6,579 bases of DNA from Methanothrix sp. (GTDB taxonomy: Archaea; Halobacteriota; Methanosarcinia; Methanotrichales; Methanotrichaceae), in the NCBI GenBank assembly GCA_011620785.1, contig WOYM01000050.1:1-6579 (forward strand), in the 5' to 3' direction. A model generated the notes under the pieces. It had not been told where the DNA came from. It ran no database searches and saw only the letters and a list, made by a program, of their open reading frames with translations. Shown here piece after piece: positions 6,301 to 6,579 of the stretch; position 1 is the first letter of the stretch; every line of letters starts with the position of its first letter. The position numbers were made by a program, and so were the translations under genes.

Positions 6301-6498
6301 TTGTATCAGGGGGCGGCAACGATCCCTGCCAATGGGGTCATCACCATACGGCCAATGAATTTAGCTGGATTTGACACCGCAGGTTCGGCATCTATTGTAT
6401 CTGACCGGCCCATCATGGGCACTTGCCAGATCAACAGAAACAACAACGAGATGTGTATGATATACAAAGCAACCGAGTGGCGCCATCTTTTTTTGTGA
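3391..6498 (+). CDS. Secreted SBBP beta-propeller / PKD multidomain surface protein, 1035 aa
   Basis: This is a large extracellular protein with no catalytic motif. Residues 1-27 form a signal peptide (hydrophobic 8-24, probable cleavage after SGSA). Residues 28-70 are a serine/asparagine-rich linker. Residues about 71-272 form the domain that commonly precedes SBBP repeats (DUF7948-like), opening with SFIENKGQ at 76-83 and closing with RLVIDP at 266-271. Residues 275-722 are seven consecutive 64-residue SBBP propeller repeats, each with YSTYLGG, (G)IAVD..GNAYVTG and DAFV.KINSAGSAL. Residues about 725-820 resemble a PKD domain (DPDGD 750-754, WGDGS 762-766, a late SHSW strand). Residues 823-928 and 929-1035 are two copies of a beta-rich domain beginning YPDFTDTA and ending in a Cys-10-Cys segment. 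No C-terminal membrane anchor or sorting signal is seen, so the protein is released or held non-covalently. Ten sequons occur, all before residue 237. A role in the sheath, surface layer or adhesion is inference. Confidence 0.94.
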   Translation: MHLCRSNYALTILFGAILMVSMMSGSAEVLIINSSPDHSDLLSGGNCSISTSTELDSSPHNRNQSIDSAMLKLPLSFIENKGQSPEDVRFMVRIKGPTVFFTPSEVVFSLFRGNNSSAVHMAFENSSPGQIIGEEQLPGRANFFIGNDSTQWISDIPTFGSIRYKEIYPGVDLVFKGTEGYLKHELALNPGADLSGIILTYSGQDNLSLAEDGSLLIRTSAGNLTDSVPVCYQEINGSREMVEGRYRLVGDNGVGFEIVDYDRRYRLVIDPALAYSTYLGGSSDDSGLSLALDSSGNAYVTGYTASTNYPTKDPLQASNAGSNDVFVAKINSAGSALSYSTYLGGGGYDYAKGIAVDSSGNAYVTGYTASTNFPTKNPLQASNAGSNDAFIAKINSAGSALSYSTYLGGSGEDNGERIAVDGSGNAYVTGYTGSTSFPTKNPIQASKAGLWDAFVSKINSAGSALVYSTYLGGGSSEYGLGIALDGSSNAYITGPTYSTNFPTTNPLQASNGGEMDAFVSKINSAGSALTYSTYLGGSFNDFAEGIAVDSRGNAYVTGYTISNDFPTQNPIQALKDGSFDAFVTKINSAGSGLAYSTYLGGSGDCFAHGIAVDGWGNAIVTGDTSSADFPTRNPLQASNGGSHDIFVTMINAAGSALSFSTYLGGVNYDYAKGIAIDDFGKTYLTGYTESNNFPTQNPLQPANAGYKDAFVAAIDFSDLPNNPPNTPSVPLGENSGFAEVDYTYFTSASDPDGDQVKYTFDWGDGSTASTDFVDSGATASMSHSWTNAGVYQIKAMATDSRGATSGWSEAAAVQIIEREEWILYYPDFTDTAYPDSWRSWLMLQNPSDKAATIQLELRDRTGGLRYSGSLTIPANGVAAIRPRDLAGIDFAGSAVVTSDRPIAGTCEINRNSNTMCMSYKAIDHGSNQLFYPDFTDTANPNGWRSLFVLQNPDGFPSNLNIEIRSRAGDLLYQGAATIPANGVITIRPMNLAGFDTAGSASIVSDRPIMGTCQINRNNNEMCMIYKATEWRHLFL
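4213..5556 (+). repeat. Seven tandem 192-base in-frame repeats (propeller blades)
   Basis: Units start at 4213, 4405, 4597, 4789, 4981, 5173 and 5365, exactly 192 bases apart with no insertion or deletion. Each encodes one 64-residue SBBP unit. Units 1 and 2 share an identical 36-base run (4328-4363 and 4520-4555) and their proteins match at 51 of 64 positions, so they are the most recent duplication or have undergone conversion. The last unit loses the consensus at its end (IDFSDLP instead of INSAGSA). Confidence 0.95.
5857..6495 (+). repeat. Two tandem copies of a 106-residue C-terminal domain
   Basis: Copy 1 (5857-6174) and copy 2 (6175-6495) encode aligned domains offset by 106 residues. 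Shared landmarks, in order, are YPDFTDTA, a WRS tryptophan strand, LQNP, an arginine-rich strand with R..G.L.Y.G, TIPANGV, IRP..LAG.D.AGSA, SDRPI.GTC, INRN and MC. The cysteines are C906/C916 and C1012/C1022. The pattern resembles beta-sandwich modules in bacterial surface proteins that read roughly 'W.S...vQN..., G.A.VtSD.PI', but I cannot name a Pfam family. Confidence 0.9.
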
Positions 6499-6540
6499 GT
6501 TTCTCAATGGATTATGCCATCCAATTTTTTGTATGTGTTT
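6487..6540 (+). terminator. Oligo-T terminator region after the propeller gene
   Basis: A T7 run at 6488-6494 just before the stop codon, a T6 run at 6525-6530 and further T-rich sequence to 6540 fit archaeal termination, which relies on T-tracts without needing a hairpin. No stable hairpin is seen. Nothing recognisable follows up to 6579. Confidence 0.5.
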
Positions 6541-6579
6541 AGCTCACTCCAACCAGCATCAATAAGCCCATTTCGTGAT

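Overview
The window looks archaeal, most likely from a methanogen related to Methanothrix (Methanosarcinales/Methanotrichales). The reasons are: A/T-rich archaeal-type promoter elements and oligo-T ends instead of bacterial -35/-10 boxes and strong hairpin terminators; a GAGGTG-type ribosome binding site; exported proteins rich in N-glycosylation sequons; and a very large secreted beta-propeller/PKD protein. The genus is an inference from overall impression, not from a marker gene.

Layout. Positions 1-407 hold no convincing gene, but contain a GC-rich stretch with possible RNA hairpins and then a promoter region. Positions 408-866 (+) encode a small exported protein that is essentially one lamin-tail-like domain. 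It converges on a two-gene minus-strand operon, read from 2935 down to 933. The first gene is a UDP-glucose 6-dehydrogenase (2935-1664). The second is a sugar-1-phosphate nucleotidyltransferase (1673-933), whose start overlaps the dehydrogenase stop by 10 bases. Positions 2936-3378 are a 443-base divergent intergenic region with promoters for both sides and several inverted repeats. Positions 3391-6498 (+) encode a 1035-residue secreted protein: signal peptide, sequon-rich N-terminal domain, seven exact 64-residue propeller repeats, a PKD-like domain, and two copies of a 106-residue beta-rich domain. The last 81 bases contain only T-rich, terminator-like sequence.

How the genes may fit together. 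The two enzymes would make a UDP-sugar (glucose-1-phosphate to UDP-glucose) and oxidise it to UDP-glucuronate, a donor used in archaeal N-glycans and surface polysaccharides. Both flanking genes encode exported, sequon-bearing proteins. The plausible theme is cell-surface or extracellular-matrix construction, but no glycosyltransferase or oligosaccharyltransferase is visible here, so the functional link is inferred from proximity only.

The most interesting signals are in the large protein. The seven repeats have no length variation at all (192 bases each) and concentrate their variation in one loop segment per blade. All N-glycosylation sequons lie in the first 236 residues, with none in the following 799.
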